Shown here: positions 40,157 through 50,298 of the stretch, one piece after another
Position numbering within the stretch: position 1 is the stretch's first letter
Layout of the letters: each line of letters starts with the position of its first letter
Origin: Planococcus sp. CPCC 101016
Lineage (GTDB): Bacteria; Bacillota; Bacilli; Bacillales_A; Planococcaceae
Reading direction: 5' to 3'
Length of the DNA: 52,927 nt
NCBI RefSeq assembly: GCF_007859295.1
Contig: NZ_VOHB01000009.1
Span: 1 to 52,927, forward strand
Made by a program: the position numbers and the translations under genes
The notes under the pieces: model-generated
Told to the model about the DNA's origin: nothing
The model's input: only the letters and a program-made list of their open reading frames with translations
Databases searched by the model: none

Positions 40157-40183
40157 TCGGTTGACACTCTTTTTTTGATGGTT
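40137..40183 (+). terminator. Terminator at the end of divIC
   Basis: Long arms AACCATCA-AAAAAGAGT / ACTCTTTTTT-TGATGGTT around an 11-nt loop. It includes the divIC stop codon, and the yabR promoter is nested in it. Confidence 0.75.
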
Positions 40184-40188
40184 ATAAT
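40161..40188 (+). promoter_or_regulatory. Sigma-A promoter of yabR
   Basis: TTGACA, 16 bp, TATAAT: both hexamers perfect. The -35 lies in the loop/right arm of the divIC terminator. The predicted transcript begins near a hairpin, GTGGGAC-AA-GTCCCGC (40194-40209). Confidence 0.83.
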
Positions 40189-40272
40189 AAAAAGTGGGAC
40201 AAGTCCCGCAAAATGACAGTATGGCCCAGGATTTTGGAGTCATCTTAATTTTTAAGGAGGAGCATTTTTTTT

Positions 40273-40692
40273 ATGTCGATTGAAGTAGGCAGCAAGTTAG
40301 AAGGTAAAGTCACAGGTATTACAAACTTTGGAGCATTTGTACAGCTTCCAACTGGTGCAACAGGCCTCGTGCATATAAGTGAAGTCGCTGACAACTATGT
40401 CAAAGATATCAATGATCATCTTAAAGTTGGCGAAATGGTAGAAGTTAAAGTCATGAATGTAGAAGCAGACGGTAAGATCGGCCTTTCCATTCGTAAAGCG
40501 AAGCCACAACCACCCGGCGGTACAGACCGACCACAACGACCACGCCCAAGCAATCGTTCATTTGATCGCGCTCCAAAAGAGAACTTCGAAACAAAAATGG
40601 CGAAGTTTTTGAAAGATAGCGAAGAAAATATGACGACCTTAAAACGCGCTACTGAATCGAAGCGCGGAGGCAGAGGTGCAAAAAGAGGCTAA
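40273..40692 (+). CDS. yabR: S1-domain RNA-binding protein YabR
   Basis: The N-terminal S1 domain covers about residues 1-75 (GSKLEGKVTGITNFGAFVQL, then GLVHISEVAD). A basic, Pro/Arg/Gly-rich region follows and the protein ends RGGRGAKRG, a likely RNA-binding tail. Length is 139 aa. AAGGAGG lies upstream of the ATG. The family resembles general stress protein 13; its target RNA is unknown. In B. subtilis tRNA genes and spoIIE follow. Confidence 0.92.
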   Translation: MSIEVGSKLEGKVTGITNFGAFVQLPTGATGLVHISEVADNYVKDINDHLKVGEMVEVKVMNVEADGKIGLSIRKAKPQPPGGTDRPQRPRPSNRSFDRAPKENFETKMAKFLKDSEENMTTLKRATESKRGGRGAKRG

Positions 40693-40751
40693 CTTGCTAG
40701 CTGTTTTAATAGTATAGGGAAATGCTTCAACACAGCTGGAATTTCATATTC

Positions 40752-40782
40752 AAACGCTTCTCACCTGGGAAGCGTTTTTTTT
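40752..40782 (+). terminator. Terminator after yabR
   Basis: AAACGCTTC / GAAGCGTTT stem, 8-nt loop, eight T. Confidence 0.92.
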
Positions 40783-40822
40783 ATCACATTCTGCTGTTTT
40801 GGCTGGGCAGTTTATTCCCGAC

Positions 40823-40856
40823 AAAAAAGCAGCGCCCAATAAAGGACGCTGCTTTT
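40823..40856 (-). terminator. Terminator of the tRNA-Met gene
   Basis: On the minus strand AAAAGCAGCGTCC / GGGCGCTGCTTTT with a 6-nt loop and six T, about 30 bp past the tRNA 3' end. Confidence 0.9.
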
Positions 40857-40883
40857 AGGTTGAACTCTTTAATTGAAAAATTA

Positions 40884-40957
40884 TGGCGGCAGAGGGGATC
40901 GAACCCCCGACCTCACGGGTATGAACCGTACGCTCTAGCCAGCTGAGCTACGCCGCC
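40884..40957 (-). tRNA. tRNA-Met (CAU), elongator type
   Basis: Full cloverleaf on the minus strand, 74 nt. Acceptor stem GGCGGCG / CTGCCGCC, D arm GTAGCTCAGCTGGCTAGAGC, anticodon loop TTCATAC (anticodon CAT), T arm GGGGGTTCGATCCCC, discriminator A. CCA is not encoded. It closely matches B. subtilis elongator tRNA-Met. tRNA-Ile2 also has a CAU gene anticodon but a different loop and stems, so Met is preferred. Confidence 0.95.
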
Positions 40958-40978
40958 TTGTTTAAACGAACATTTAAT

Positions 40979-41007
40979 AGCATACTATTGAAAGGTGCGC
41001 CTGTCAA
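40979..41007 (-). promoter_or_regulatory. Promoter of tRNA-Met
   Basis: On the minus strand TTGACA, 17 bp, TATGCT, about 20 bp before the mature tRNA. The rest of the 391-bp yabR-tilS gap holds two terminators and the tRNA; no clear tilS promoter was found. Confidence 0.83.
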
Positions 41008-41083
41008 TTGCCATTTGAAAATAATTTTATCCTATCCTTCTGTACACTCTTGGAAGGAAGGCATAGGCAAGCGAGGTGAAAAA

Positions 41084-42475
41084 ATGAGAAATTTTCATGA
41101 GCTGATGATGAAGCATATTCGCAAGCATGAGTTGCTCCAAACGGGAGACCAGGTGTTGGTTGGCTGTTCGGGGGGCATTGATTCTATGGCATTGCTTCAT
41201 TTCTTGAATTCCCAAAAAGATGAACTGGAAATTTCAGTGGCAGCGGTTCATGTAGATCATATGTTAAGAGGCGAAGAGTCTCGTCAGGATTTTTTATTTG
41301 TAAAGCAAATAGCCAGGGAATGGGGATTGGAATTTTTTGGGCGTGCCATTCCAATCCCGGAGCTCTGGAAAGCGAAAGGCGGCAACAAGCAGCAACTGTG
41401 TCGCTCTGAACGATATGCTTACTTTCTAGAAGTTATGGAACAAACAGGGGCCGAAAAAATTGCCACTGCTCATCATGCCGACGATCAACTTGAGACTATC
41501 CTTATGTCAGGGTTAAGAGGGAGCCTTCAGGATGGTTCATTTGGCGTGCCAGCCAGCCGTCCGTTTGGATGCGGTTTGTTAATTCGGCCTCAACTGGCGG
41601 TAGATAAGGAGCAGATTGCAGCTTATGCTAAAGCGCAAGGGGTTCCGTATCGTGAAGATTCGAGCAATCGGGAATCGGCGTATACCCGAAATCGGCTGCG
41701 GCAGCGGATTTTGCCGCTTCTTAAAGAAGAAAACAAGGCGGTTTCCCAAAACTTTGTGGAGCTGGCCGAGGACATGCAGCAGGATCAGCAATTTCTACAG
41801 GAGCTGACCGAAGAAAAATTACAGCAACTGATCCAAATAAAAGAAGAAGGAATCATTTTGTCTGCCAAAAGATTCAGACTTGAAGCGCGTGCTTTACAAA
41901 AAAGAATGGTTCTACTACTATTAAACTATCTATATAATCCGAAGCAAATTCCCGTAACAAGACAGCTGGTCGAACAAATGCAGGAGATGATGCAAAGTTC
42001 TTCGGGCACTGTTTTTTTACATTTGCCGCAAAATTATGTAGCGACCCGCCAATACGACACGGTTTTCCTCAATCGCCAATCGCTGGAACAAATGGCTGCA
42101 TCAGCGTCTGTCTTACTTACCACTGATTGGACGCCGATTCACTGTGGCTGCCGCTACAAAGCGATACCTTTCACCCAATTTGAAAAAGTCGAAAATGCAG
42201 TAGTTTGGTATTTTCACGCATCGGAAGATTCCCGGTTTTATTTAAGAAGCAGAAAGCCGGGGGACCGGATTCAGCTTGCCGGAATGGAACGGCCGAAGAA
42301 ATTGGCGCGCTTGATGATTGATGAAAAAATTCCTGTGCCTATGAGAGAAAGTTGGCCTGTCATTACTACTGACAAAAACGAACTTTTATTAGTGCCAGGC
42401 TTACGCCCATCCGCTATGGTCAGTCGACAAAAACGCGACGAAGACAATTGGGTACTAATTGAACAATTTTTATAG
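41084..42475 (+). CDS. tilS: tRNA(Ile)-lysidine synthetase
   Basis: Converts C34 of tRNA-Ile2 (CAU) to lysidine so that it reads AUA. The PP-loop is SGGIDS at residues 29-34, with the DHMLRGEES block near 60-70; a C-terminal substrate-recognition region ends with [13 protein letters not shown]. Length is 463 aa. GCGAGGTGAA precedes the ATG; longer in-frame readings would run through the tRNA promoter. Followed by hpt after 32 bp, the conserved tilS-hpt-ftsH order. Confidence 0.94.
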   Translation: MRNFHELMMKHIRKHELLQTGDQVLVGCSGGIDSMALLHFLNSQKDELEISVAAVHVDHMLRGEESRQDFLFVKQIAREWGLEFFGRAIPIPELWKAKGGNKQQLCRSERYAYFLEVMEQTGAEKIATAHHADDQLETILMSGLRGSLQDGSFGVPASRPFGCGLLIRPQLAVDKEQIAAYAKAQGVPYREDSSNRESAYTRNRLRQRILPLLKEENKAVSQNFVELAEDMQQDQQFLQELTEEKLQQLIQIKEEGIILSAKRFRLEARALQKRMVLLLLNYLYNPKQIPVTRQLVEQMQEMMQSSSGTVFLHLPQNYVATRQYDTVFLNRQSLEQMAASASVLLTTDWTPIHCGCRYKAIPFTQFEKVENAVVWYFHASEDSRFYLRSRKPGDRIQLAGMERPKKLARLMIDEKIPVPMRESWPVITTDKNELLLVPGLRPSAMVSRQKRDEDNWVLIEQFL

Positions 42476-42507
42476 AATGTAAAACAAGGATTACTAGGAG
42501 GCCCACC

Positions 42508-43059
42508 ATGTTACAGAACGACATTAAAGAAGTATTGATTAGTGAAGAACGGCTGCAGGAAAAAGCTCGTGAGTTGGGAGCGACATTGACTGAGGACTAC
42601 AAAGATAAGTATCCTTTGGCTATTGGAGTGTTAAAGGGCGCAATGCCTTTCATGGGAGATCTGATGAAGCGCATTGACGGTTTTGTCGAAATGGATTTCA
42701 TGGATGTATCGAGCTATGGGAACGCTACCGTTTCTTCTGGAGAAGTGAAAATCATCAAAGATTTGAACGCCAGTGTAGAAGGCCGCGATCTTCTGATCAT
42801 TGAAGACATCATCGACAGTGGGTTGACGCTTAGTTATTTAGTGGACTTGTTTAAGTACCGGAAAGCAAAATCAATCAAAATTGTTACATTGCTCGACAAG
42901 CCGACAGGACGGAAAGTAGACTTGAAAGCTGATTATGTTGGTTTTGAAGTGCCTGATGCGTTCGTCGTGGGCTACGGACTCGACTATGCAGAAAGATACC
43001 GGAATTTGCCGTATATCGGCATTCTTAAGCCTTCGGTTTATAGCGGAGAAGAAGAATAG
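42508..43059 (+). CDS. hpt: Hypoxanthine phosphoribosyltransferase
   Basis: Salvages hypoxanthine and guanine with PRPP; in B. subtilis HprT also interacts with TilS to control ftsH. The PRPP motif is [14 protein letters not shown] and the [13 protein letters not shown] loop is near residue 45. Length is 183 aa. AGGAGG precedes the ATG. Confidence 0.95.
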   Translation: MLQNDIKEVLISEERLQEKARELGATLTEDYKDKYPLAIGVLKGAMPFMGDLMKRIDGFVEMDFMDVSSYGNATVSSGEVKIIKDLNASVEGRDLLIIEDIIDSGLTLSYLVDLFKYRKAKSIKIVTLLDKPTGRKVDLKADYVGFEVPDAFVVGYGLDYAERYRNLPYIGILKPSVYSGEEE

Positions 43060-43069
43060 ACAATGTTCG

Positions 43070-43084
43070 TTCACAGTCTGTGAA
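43070..43084. promoter_or_regulatory. Perfect inverted repeat upstream of ftsH
   Basis: TTCACA-GTC-TGTGAA lies about 95 bp before ftsH. It has no T tail, so it is not a terminator. It could be an operator; the protein is unknown. TTGTAT near 43113 and TAGTAT near 43137 are weak promoter candidates for ftsH. Confidence 0.35.
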
Positions 43085-43180
43085 AACAGCAGCGGGAATA
43101 AGGCCTTTTCGTTGTATGCTTAAATGTTCCTATGGTAGTATTTAGTATAGTTTTAGGGAAACTTTATGAGGAGGCGCGGG

Positions 43181-45196
43181 ATGAATCGGATATTTCGATA
43201 CACCATATTTTATTTACTGATTTTCCTAGTTATTATCGGGATTCTGGGTACCTTTAACAACAGTAACCAGCCGACTGAAAATATAGGATATAACGAGTTT
43301 TTGGCAGCATTGGAAAACGGAGAAATTGAAGAAGTAACTATTCAGCCAGATGCGATGGTTTACGAAGTGACAGGGAAAATGACCGGTTACGAAGACGGGC
43401 AATCCTTTGTTACCAATGTTCCGCTTGAAAACGAAGCTTTGACGACTCGTATCGATGAAGTCGCCACTTCACAGGATGTGCAGGTTGAATTTTTGAAAGC
43501 TCCACAAACAAGTGGATGGGTTTCATTCTTCACAGGCATTATTCCATTCATCATCATCTTCATCCTTTTCTTCTTCTTACTTAATCAATCGCAAGGCGGC
43601 GGAGGCGGCCGTGTGATGAACTTCGGTAAAAGCAAAGCGAAGCTGTATGATGATCAGAAACAAAAAGTCCGCTTCAATGATGTAGCTGGAGCAGACGAAG
43701 AAAAACAGGAACTTGTAGAAGTTGTTGATTTCTTGAAAGATCCGCGCAGATTCGCAGACATCGGCGCCCGGATTCCAAAAGGGATTTTGCTTGTCGGACC
43801 ACCGGGTACCGGTAAAACCTTATTGGGACGCGCTGTTGCTGGAGAAGCCGGTGTTCCTTTCTTCTCTATCAGTGGTTCGGATTTTGTAGAAATGTTCGTT
43901 GGTGTCGGGGCTTCCCGAGTGCGTGATTTGTTTGAAAACGCTAAGAAAAATGCACCTTGTATCATTTTCATCGATGAAATTGACGCAGTCGGCCGCCAAC
44001 GTGGTGCTGGCCTCGGCGGTGGACACGATGAGCGTGAACAGACATTGAACCAACTATTGGTTGAGATGGATGGTTTCGGTGCAAACGAAGGCGTCATTAT
44101 TATTGCTGCAACAAACCGTCCGGATATTCTGGATCCGGCTTTGCTCCGTCCTGGACGTTTTGACCGTCAGATTACTGTAGGCCGTCCGGATGTTAAAGGC
44201 CGTGAAGAAGTCCTTAAAGTACATGCACGCAATAAACCGCTTGAGGAAAACGTTGACTTGAAAGCTATCGCTCAGCGTACACCTGGATTCTCAGGTGCTG
44301 ACTTGGAGAACTTATTGAACGAAGCGGCACTTGTTGCAGCTCGTCGCAGTAAACTCAAAATCGATATGTCTGATCTTGACGAAGCATCTGACCGTGTTAT
44401 CGCGGGTCCTGCTAAGAAAAATCGCGTCATTTCGAAAAAAGAGCGCAATATCGTGGCATTCCACGAATCCGGACATACCGTTATCGGCTTAATATTGGAT
44501 GACGCAGATATCGTCCATAAAGTAACCATTGTTCCTCGCGGCCAAGCTGGCGGCTATGCTGTTATGCTTCCGAGAGAAGATCGCTATTTTATGACGAAAC
44601 CGGAATTGCTCGATAAAATTGCTGGATTGCTCGGAGGCCGTGTGGCTGAAGATCTTTCATTTGGCGAAGTATCGACCGGCGCCCATAATGATTTCCAACG
44701 TGCAACGGCTATTGCCCGCAGCATGGTAACGGAATATGGTATGAGTGACAAGATTGGACCTGTCCAATTCGGTACGGCGCAAGGCGGTAATGTTTTCCTA
44801 GGTCGCGACTTTAACTCGGAACAAAACTATTCCGATGCGATTGCCTTTGAAATCGATCAGGAAGTCCAACGCATCATCAAAGAGCAGTATATCCGCACAA
44901 AAGAGATTCTGACTAAAAACCAGAACCTTCTGAAATTGATTGCAAATACACTGCTTGAAGTTGAAACATTGGATGCTGCCCAGATTCTTCACTTGAAGGA
45001 ACATGGAACGCTTCCTGAACGTTCATATGATTCGTTGAACGGTGATTTTGGAAACGACAATACACCTGATCTGGAAAAAGACGGTGAGACTCCAGATGCA
45101 GTCGGTGCACCATCTGATCCTTCAGCAGGAGATTTGCCATCTGAAGAAGGCGAAGTGGCTCCGGTAGGAGATCCAATTCAAGAAAAACGCAAATAA
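43181..45196 (+). CDS. ftsH: ATP-dependent zinc metalloprotease FtsH
   Basis: Membrane-bound AAA+ protease for quality control and regulator turnover. Two membrane segments at about residues 5-24 and 110-132 flank an extracytoplasmic domain. Walker A is GPPGTGKT at 206-213, with FIDEIDAVG and the [20 protein letters not shown] region; the zinc motif is HESGH at 428-432. The C-terminal tail is acidic and Pro-rich. Length is 671 aa. GAGGAGG sits 6 bp before ATG 43181, so ATG 43166 is rejected. Confidence 0.96.
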   Translation: MNRIFRYTIFYLLIFLVIIGILGTFNNSNQPTENIGYNEFLAALENGEIEEVTIQPDAMVYEVTGKMTGYEDGQSFVTNVPLENEALTTRIDEVATSQDVQVEFLKAPQTSGWVSFFTGIIPFIIIFILFFFLLNQSQGGGGGRVMNFGKSKAKLYDDQKQKVRFNDVAGADEEKQELVEVVDFLKDPRRFADIGARIPKGILLVGPPGTGKTLLGRAVAGEAGVPFFSISGSDFVEMFVGVGASRVRDLFENAKKNAPCIIFIDEIDAVGRQRGAGLGGGHDEREQTLNQLLVEMDGFGANEGVIIIAATNRPDILDPALLRPGRFDRQITVGRPDVKGREEVLKVHARNKPLEENVDLKAIAQRTPGFSGADLENLLNEAALVAARRSKLKIDMSDLDEASDRVIAGPAKKNRVISKKERNIVAFHESGHTVIGLILDDADIVHKVTIVPRGQAGGYAVMLPREDRYFMTKPELLDKIAGLLGGRVAEDLSFGEVSTGAHNDFQRATAIARSMVTEYGMSDKIGPVQFGTAQGGNVFLGRDFNSEQNYSDAIAFEIDQEVQRIIKEQYIRTKEILTKNQNLLKLIANTLLEVETLDAAQILHLKEHGTLPERSYDSLNGDFGNDNTPDLEKDGETPDAVGAPSDPSAGDLPSEEGEVAPVGDPIQEKRK

Positions 45197-45206
45197 ACAC
45201 AATAAC

Positions 45207-45254
45207 AAGCTGGTTGCCCGTTCCCTTTGAAGGGAAGAGGCAACCAGCTTTTTG
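45207..45254 (+). terminator. Terminator after ftsH
   Basis: AAGCTGGTTGCC / GGCAACCAGCTT with an inner TTCCCTT / AAGGGAA stem and a 3-nt loop, then five T. Very stable. Confidence 0.93.
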
Positions 45255-45311
45255 CTTTCCTCAAATTATGGTATGATGTGTTGGAAATTCGTCGATAAGT
45301 GAGGGCAAATT

Positions 45312-46079
45312 ATGATTTTAGTACTGGACGCAGGAAACACCAACATCGTCCTGGGCGTCTACGACCAGGATCAGTTAATACACCATTGGCGCATGGAAAC
45401 TCTGCGCCACAAAACAGAAGATGAATACGGAATGCAGATCAAAGCATTTCTAAGCGATGCCGGCCTGACATTTTCATCGATAAACGGTATTATCATGTCC
45501 TCTGTTGTACCGCCAATCATGTCTGCGCTGGACCGGATGTGCCAAAAATATTTTCAAGTAAAACCGATGATCGTCGGACCTGGCGTGAAAACTGGGCTTA
45601 ATATTAAATACGATAATCCGCGGGAAGTAGGGGCTGACCGGATTGTCAATGCAGTTGCAGCCATCCACGAATACGGCGGTCCCTTGATCATTGTGGACTT
45701 TGGCACTGCCAACACTTTCTGTTATATTAATGAAAAGCAGCAATACATGGGAGGCGCCATCGCTCCGGGCATCAATATTTCAACAGAAGCGTTGTATGCG
45801 CGCGCCTCTAAACTGCCGCGGATCGAAATCGCCACACCGGACAATGTAGTGGGCAAAAACACGATTTCTGCCATGCAGGCGGGGATTGTCTATGGCTATA
45901 TCGGACAAGCGGAAGGCATTGTAGCCCGGATGAAAAAGCAAAGCAAGGAAAAGCCGACAGTCATTGCGACCGGAGGCATGGCTTCTTTGATTGCGGGTGA
46001 ATCAACAATTATTGACTATGTAGATCCCTTTTTGACGTTAAAAGGACTGTATTTAATTTATAAACGCAACCAGGCGTAA
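45312..46079 (+). CDS. coaX: Type III pantothenate kinase
   Basis: First step of CoA synthesis. ASKHA-fold protein with [14 protein letters not shown] at the N-terminus, [11 protein letters not shown] and DFGTANTF in the middle, and ATGGMASLI toward the end. Length is 255 aa. TATGAT near 45270 may be the -10 of its promoter. It heads the coaX-hslO-yacD unit. Confidence 0.95.
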   Translation: MILVLDAGNTNIVLGVYDQDQLIHHWRMETLRHKTEDEYGMQIKAFLSDAGLTFSSINGIIMSSVVPPIMSALDRMCQKYFQVKPMIVGPGVKTGLNIKYDNPREVGADRIVNAVAAIHEYGGPLIIVDFGTANTFCYINEKQQYMGGAIAPGINISTEALYARASKLPRIEIATPDNVVGKNTISAMQAGIVYGYIGQAEGIVARMKKQSKEKPTVIATGGMASLIAGESTIIDYVDPFLTLKGLYLIYKRNQA

Positions 46080-46096
46080 AGAAAGGAACGATAAAT

Positions 46097-46978
46097 GTGT
46101 CAGATTATTTAGTTCGCGGCTTAGGATTTAATGGAAGCGTTCGCGCATTTGCAGTAGATAGTACGGAAACGGTAGGAGAAGCGCAGCGACGCCACATGAT
46201 GTGGCCAACGGCATCGGCAGCTTTAGGGCGTGCTATGACAGGCGGGGTAATGCTAGGTGCCATGCTGAAAGGTGACGATAAAGTAACGATAAAATTTGAA
46301 GGTGGTGGACCGGTCGGCGCCTTGCTGGTGGACAGCAATGCAAAAGGCGGCGTGCGCGGATATGCCTCTAATCCTCAAACTCATTTCGATTTGAATAAGC
46401 AAGGAAAATTGGATGTCAGCCGAGCGGTCGGTACAGATGGGATGATGTCGGTCGTTAAAGACTTAGGGATGCGTGATAACTTTACGGGACAGACACCGAT
46501 CGTATCAGGGGAAATTGCTGAAGATTTCACTTATTATTTTGCGGCATCTGAACAAGTACCTTCTTCAGTGGGTCTTGGCGTGTTGGTAGACACCGATAAT
46601 TCAATTTTGTCAGCAGGCGGTTTTATTATTCAATTAATGCCAAATACAGACGATGAAACCATTACAAAAATTGAAGAGCGTCTATCGAATATTGAACCTG
46701 TTTCTAAAATGATTCAGCGGGGCCTGTCGCCAGAAGAAATTCTTGAAGCGGTTCTTGGAGAAGGAAATGTTCAAATTCTTGATAAAATGCCGGTAAACTT
46801 TGATTGCAATTGTTCCAAAGACCGTTTTGCAACAGCTATTCTGGGGCTTGGAGAAAAAGAGATTCAAGACATGATCGATGAAGACGGCATGGCAGAAGCA
46901 CAATGCCATTTCTGCCTTGAAACGTATCAGTATTCCAAAGAGGAACTCGAGTCGTTCATCAATGAGCTTCAATCCTAA
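46097..46978 (+). CDS. hslO: Redox-regulated chaperone Hsp33
   Basis: Holdase activated by oxidation. The four zinc-binding redox cysteines are present: Cys237 and Cys239 (CNC) and Cys270 and Cys273 (CHFC). The N-terminal core starts [16 protein letters not shown]. Length is 293 aa. GTG start with AAAGGAACG upstream, 17 bp after coaX. It overlaps the next gene by 17 bp. Confidence 0.95.
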   Translation: MSDYLVRGLGFNGSVRAFAVDSTETVGEAQRRHMMWPTASAALGRAMTGGVMLGAMLKGDDKVTIKFEGGGPVGALLVDSNAKGGVRGYASNPQTHFDLNKQGKLDVSRAVGTDGMMSVVKDLGMRDNFTGQTPIVSGEIAEDFTYYFAASEQVPSSVGLGVLVDTDNSILSAGGFIIQLMPNTDDETITKIEERLSNIEPVSKMIQRGLSPEEILEAVLGEGNVQILDKMPVNFDCNCSKDRFATAILGLGEKEIQDMIDEDGMAEAQCHFCLETYQYSKEELESFINELQS

Positions 46979-47903
46979 CAATCGGCGACCTGGGCCGCCG
47001 GCAGGCACAGGCAAGCCGAAGAGACATTTAAAAACTAAACCCGTGCTTTTAGTCGTAGGAGTTTTATTGCTGGCCAATCTCTTGTGGTTTTTAGCTTGGC
47101 TGATTCCGAATGACACCGGCAATGCGGAAAAAGTCGCTTCTGTCAGTGGAGACGACATCACGCGCGAAGAATGGCTGGCCGCTATGGAGGAACAGCATGG
47201 ACGTGAAGCGCTGCTTGAGTTGGTCAATGAGAAAGTCATGGCAACAGCAGCGAAGGATTATGGGATCGAAGTAAGTGATAAAGAAATCGACTTGGAACTG
47301 GCGCTGCTGCGCTCATCGAAAGATAGCACAGAAACAGCATTATACGCAGCGGATGAAAAGCGCCAGCGTGAAAAAGTAGAAGCTCAATTGATCTTGGAGA
47401 AAGTCCTGACAAAAGACATTATTATCGAAGACAGTGAAATCAAAGCTTTCTACGAAAATAACGAGTCGCTGTATGATGTAAAAGATTCTTACCGAACACG
47501 CATGATTGTTCTGAATTCAGCAGCAGAAGCGGAAGAGACCATTGCGGAACTGGAAAAAGGCTCTTCATTCGAAGCGACAGCACGCGAACGCTCGATTGAC
47601 AGCGCCACCGGCAACCTTGGTGGAGATATCGGTTATATTTCCAGCGGTGAACCAGGTGTAGATGCCAATATTGCCAAGACGGTTGCGAAAGTTGAGGTTG
47701 GCGGTTGGTCAAGTCCGCTGGCGCTTGAAGATGGCAGGACCGCTGTAATTTCCGTTACAGAAAAAGTGGATGGCCAAACATTTTCGTTTGAAGATGTAGC
47801 CGATCACATCAATCGGGAACTGGCGCTTGAACAATTGCCGCAATCGGTTACTCCAGAAGCATTTTGGCAGGAATTTGACGCTGAATGGTTTTACGGAGAA
47901 TAA
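46962..47903 (+). CDS. yacD: Membrane-anchored peptidyl-prolyl isomerase, PrsA/YacD-like
   Basis: Exported folding factor of the parvulin-containing PrsA/SurA type. A basic Pro-rich N-terminus precedes one membrane segment at about residues 27-47. There is no lipobox cysteine, so it is an anchored rather than lipoprotein form. A helical SurA-like region and a divergent parvulin domain (about 180-275, with [14 protein letters not shown]) follow. Length is 313 aa from ATG 46962; a longer reading from 46878 would overlap hslO by 100 bp. Position between hslO and cysK matches B. subtilis yacD. Confidence 0.87.
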   Translation: MSFNPNNRRPGPPAGTGKPKRHLKTKPVLLVVGVLLLANLLWFLAWLIPNDTGNAEKVASVSGDDITREEWLAAMEEQHGREALLELVNEKVMATAAKDYGIEVSDKEIDLELALLRSSKDSTETALYAADEKRQREKVEAQLILEKVLTKDIIIEDSEIKAFYENNESLYDVKDSYRTRMIVLNSAAEAEETIAELEKGSSFEATARERSIDSATGNLGGDIGYISSGEPGVDANIAKTVAKVEVGGWSSPLALEDGRTAVISVTEKVDGQTFSFEDVADHINRELALEQLPQSVTPEAFWQEFDAEWFYGE

Positions 47904-47913
47904 GTTTTAACTG

Positions 47914-47944
47914 GACGTTTCGTTTATGAAACGTCTATTTTTTA
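47914..47944 (+). terminator. Terminator after yacD
   Basis: GACGTTTC / GAAACGTC perfect stem, 6-nt loop, then TATTTTTT. Confidence 0.88.
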
Positions 47945-47958
47945 TGAATTCATACAAT

Positions 47959-47986
47959 TTGACAAACTGTACTTGTTATTGATACC
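47959..47986 (+). promoter_or_regulatory. Probable promoter of cysK
   Basis: TTGACA, 16 bp, GATACC. The -35 is perfect and the -10 poor, as at regulated promoters. A CymR site would be expected for cysK; I could not identify one with confidence. Confidence 0.45.
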
Positions 47987-48037
47987 ATTAGCTTTATTAA
48001 AGTCGACAAAATTACTAGGGATTAGGAGTGTTGAAGA

Positions 48038-48979
48038 ATGGCGCGTGTAGGAAACTCTATTACTGAATTGATTGGACAAACACCAATTGTGAAATTAAAC
48101 CGGTTAACAGGTCCTGAAGATGCGGACGTTTATTTGAAATTAGAATACTTCAATCCAGGCAGCAGTGTTAAAGATCGTATTGCACTGGCGATGATCGAGG
48201 CGGCTGAAAAATCCGGAGATTTAAAAGAAGGCGATACCATTATTGAGCCGACAAGCGGTAATACAGGAATTGGCCTAGCAATGATTGCAGCAGCAAAAGG
48301 TTATAAATCTGTTTTGGTTATGCCGGAAACAATGAGCATGGAGCGTCGCAACTTATTGCGTGCTTACGGAGCGGAATTGATTTTGACGCCTGGAGCAGAC
48401 GGAATGAACGGACCGAACGGCGCTATCAAGACTGCCGAGAAAAAAGCGGCTGAAAACGGCTGGTTTATGCCGCAGCAGTTCAACAACGAAGCGAACCCTG
48501 AAGTGCATCGGTTGACTACAGGACCGGAGATTGTTGAAACGATGGGCGATCAATTGGACGCTTTTGTATCAGGTATCGGTACAGGCGGAACCATTACAGG
48601 TGCTGGCCAAGTATTAAGAGAAAAGTATTCCGGTATCCATATTGTTGCGGTAGAACCTACTGATTCACCAGTCTTGTCAGGCGGCAAGCCGGGTCCGCAT
48701 AAAATTCAAGGGATCGGCGCAGGGTTTGTACCTGCTGTATTAAATACTGAAATCTACGATGAGATCATTCAGGTTACCAATGATCAGTCTTATGAAACAG
48801 CGCGACAAGCAGCGCGTGAAGAAGGTATTCTTGGAGGGGTGTCTTCGGGCGCCGCCATTTATGCTGCGCTTCAAGTAGCTAAAAAATTAGGCAAAGGCAA
48901 GAAAGTCTTGGCGATCATCCCGTCCAACGGAGAACGTTACTTAAGCACACCACTTTACCAATTTGAAGAATCCAACTAA
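48038..48979 (+). CDS. cysK: Cysteine synthase A
   Basis: O-acetylserine sulfhydrylase making cysteine from O-acetylserine and sulfide. PLP-binding Lys45 lies in NPGSSVKDR, with PTSGNTG for substrate binding and [10 protein letters not shown] for the phosphate. Length is 313 aa. AGGAG sits 9 bp before the ATG. Monocistronic, with terminators on both sides. In B. subtilis CysK also works with CymR. Confidence 0.95.
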   Translation: MARVGNSITELIGQTPIVKLNRLTGPEDADVYLKLEYFNPGSSVKDRIALAMIEAAEKSGDLKEGDTIIEPTSGNTGIGLAMIAAAKGYKSVLVMPETMSMERRNLLRAYGAELILTPGADGMNGPNGAIKTAEKKAAENGWFMPQQFNNEANPEVHRLTTGPEIVETMGDQLDAFVSGIGTGGTITGAGQVLREKYSGIHIVAVEPTDSPVLSGGKPGPHKIQGIGAGFVPAVLNTEIYDEIIQVTNDQSYETARQAAREEGILGGVSSGAAIYAALQVAKKLGKGKKVLAIIPSNGERYLSTPLYQFEESN

Positions 48980-48992
48980 AAATTAGCGGTGA

Positions 48993-49026
48993 AAACGAGT
49001 AAGCTTCGTGCTTGCTCGTTTTTTTA
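48993..49026 (+). terminator. Terminator after cysK
   Basis: AAACGAGTAAGC / GCTTGCTCGTTT with one T-G pair, 5-nt loop, seven T. Confidence 0.92.
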
Positions 49027-49120
49027 TGTGGAAAAAAAGAGGTCAGTTAAGGTAAGATGAAGGCGCGCTTTTATTTACGAGGAACTAGATGCATACATTA
49101 AGTTTGGACGGTGAGTCTTC

Positions 49121-49933
49121 TTGGAAATCAATTTTAAAGATAAAACGCTCGTGATGGGCATAATGAATGTTACACCGGATTCTTTCTCGGATGGGGGAAA
49201 GTATACGGAAGTTGAACAGGCACTGGCTCATGCCCGGCAAATGATTAGCTTTGGCGTAGATATCATTGATATTGGCGGCGAGTCCACACGTCCGGGACAT
49301 GTACAAATATCAGACGAAGAAGAAATCGAGCGGATCATCCCTGTCATCAAAGCTATAAGGCAGCAATTTGACGTATTGATTTCAGTTGATACTTATAAGT
49401 CGAAAGTGGCGGATTCGGCTATCGCAGCAGGTGCTCATATTATCAATGATATTTGGGGAGCTAAATACGATCCTGCGATTGCAGAAGTAGCAGCTAAGCG
49501 AAATGTACCGATCATCCTCATGCATAACCGTAACGATAGGTCATATTCGGATTTCCAAAAAAATCTTATGGATGACTTTAAAGAAAGTATCCAAATTTCG
49601 TTGGAAGCAGGTGTAGCTCCCGAAAACATCTGGCTTGATCCGGGTGTCGGGTTTGCTAAATCGGTAGCTCAAAATCTTGAAGCGATAAAATTAATTGGAC
49701 AATTGACAGAATGGGGCTACCCTATTCTTTTAGGTACCTCCAGAAAGTCATTTATCGGAAAAATTATAGATGCCCCGGTTGATGAACGCCTGGAAGGTTC
49801 GCTTGCCACAATTTGCTACGGCGTAACACAAGGTTGTCACATTGTACGGGTCCATGATGTAAAAGAAACCGTGCGTGCGGTTCGGATGATGGATGCGTTG
49901 ACAGGTAAACGCCCATACAAGGAGGAAAAATGA
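49121..49933 (+). CDS. folP: Dihydropteroate synthase
   Basis: Joins p-aminobenzoate to hydroxymethyl-dihydropterin; target of sulfonamides. VMGIMNVTPDSFSDGG, DIGGESTRPG, GTSRKSFIG and RVHDV are the family blocks. Length is 270 aa. TTG start with GGTGAG upstream. First of folP-folB-folK. The B. subtilis pabB-pabA-pabC genes that precede it are not here. Confidence 0.95.
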   Translation: MEINFKDKTLVMGIMNVTPDSFSDGGKYTEVEQALAHARQMISFGVDIIDIGGESTRPGHVQISDEEEIERIIPVIKAIRQQFDVLISVDTYKSKVADSAIAAGAHIINDIWGAKYDPAIAEVAAKRNVPIILMHNRNDRSYSDFQKNLMDDFKESIQISLEAGVAPENIWLDPGVGFAKSVAQNLEAIKLIGQLTEWGYPILLGTSRKSFIGKIIDAPVDERLEGSLATICYGVTQGCHIVRVHDVKETVRAVRMMDALTGKRPYKEEK

Positions 49934-50298
49934 TGGATTTTATTCACGTGAATGATATGGAATTCTATGGGTACCATGGGGTATTTCCTGAGGAGACGAA
50001 ACTAGGCCAGCGTTTTCGTCTGACCGTTTCATTAGCGGTAGATTTGCGGGAAGCTGGGAAGACGGACGCTTTGGAACATACGGTGCATTACGGAGAAGTT
50101 TATGAAGCTTGCCGCTCGATTGTAGAAGGCGAGCCAAAGAAGTTGGTGGAAGCGGTAGCGGAAAGCGTGGCTGAACGTATCCTTTCCGATTTCCCTCTGG
50201 TGCAGGGAATTTGTGTACAGCTGATCAAACCGGATCCGCCAATTCCTGGCCATTACAAGTCAGTAGCCATTGAACTGACGCGAGGAAATTTCGCATGA
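49933..50298 (+). CDS. folB: Dihydroneopterin aldolase
   Basis: Splits dihydroneopterin to the hydroxymethylpterin used by FolK. MEFYGYHGVFPEE is the family N-terminus and KPDPPIPGHY the C-terminal block with the catalytic lysine. Length is 121 aa from ATG 49933, which has GGAGG 7 bp upstream; ATG 49930 is equally in frame and overlaps the folP stop. Coupled to folK by an ATGA overlap. Confidence 0.94.
   Translation: MDFIHVNDMEFYGYHGVFPEETKLGQRFRLTVSLAVDLREAGKTDALEHTVHYGEVYEACRSIVEGEPKKLVEAVAESVAERILSDFPLVQGICVQLIKPDPPIPGHYKSVAIELTRGNFA

Noticed and set aside
40884..40957. tRNA-Ile2 (CAU), suggested by the neighbouring tilS.
   Set aside because: The anticodon loop and stems match elongator tRNA-Met of B. 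subtilis, not the Ile2 type.
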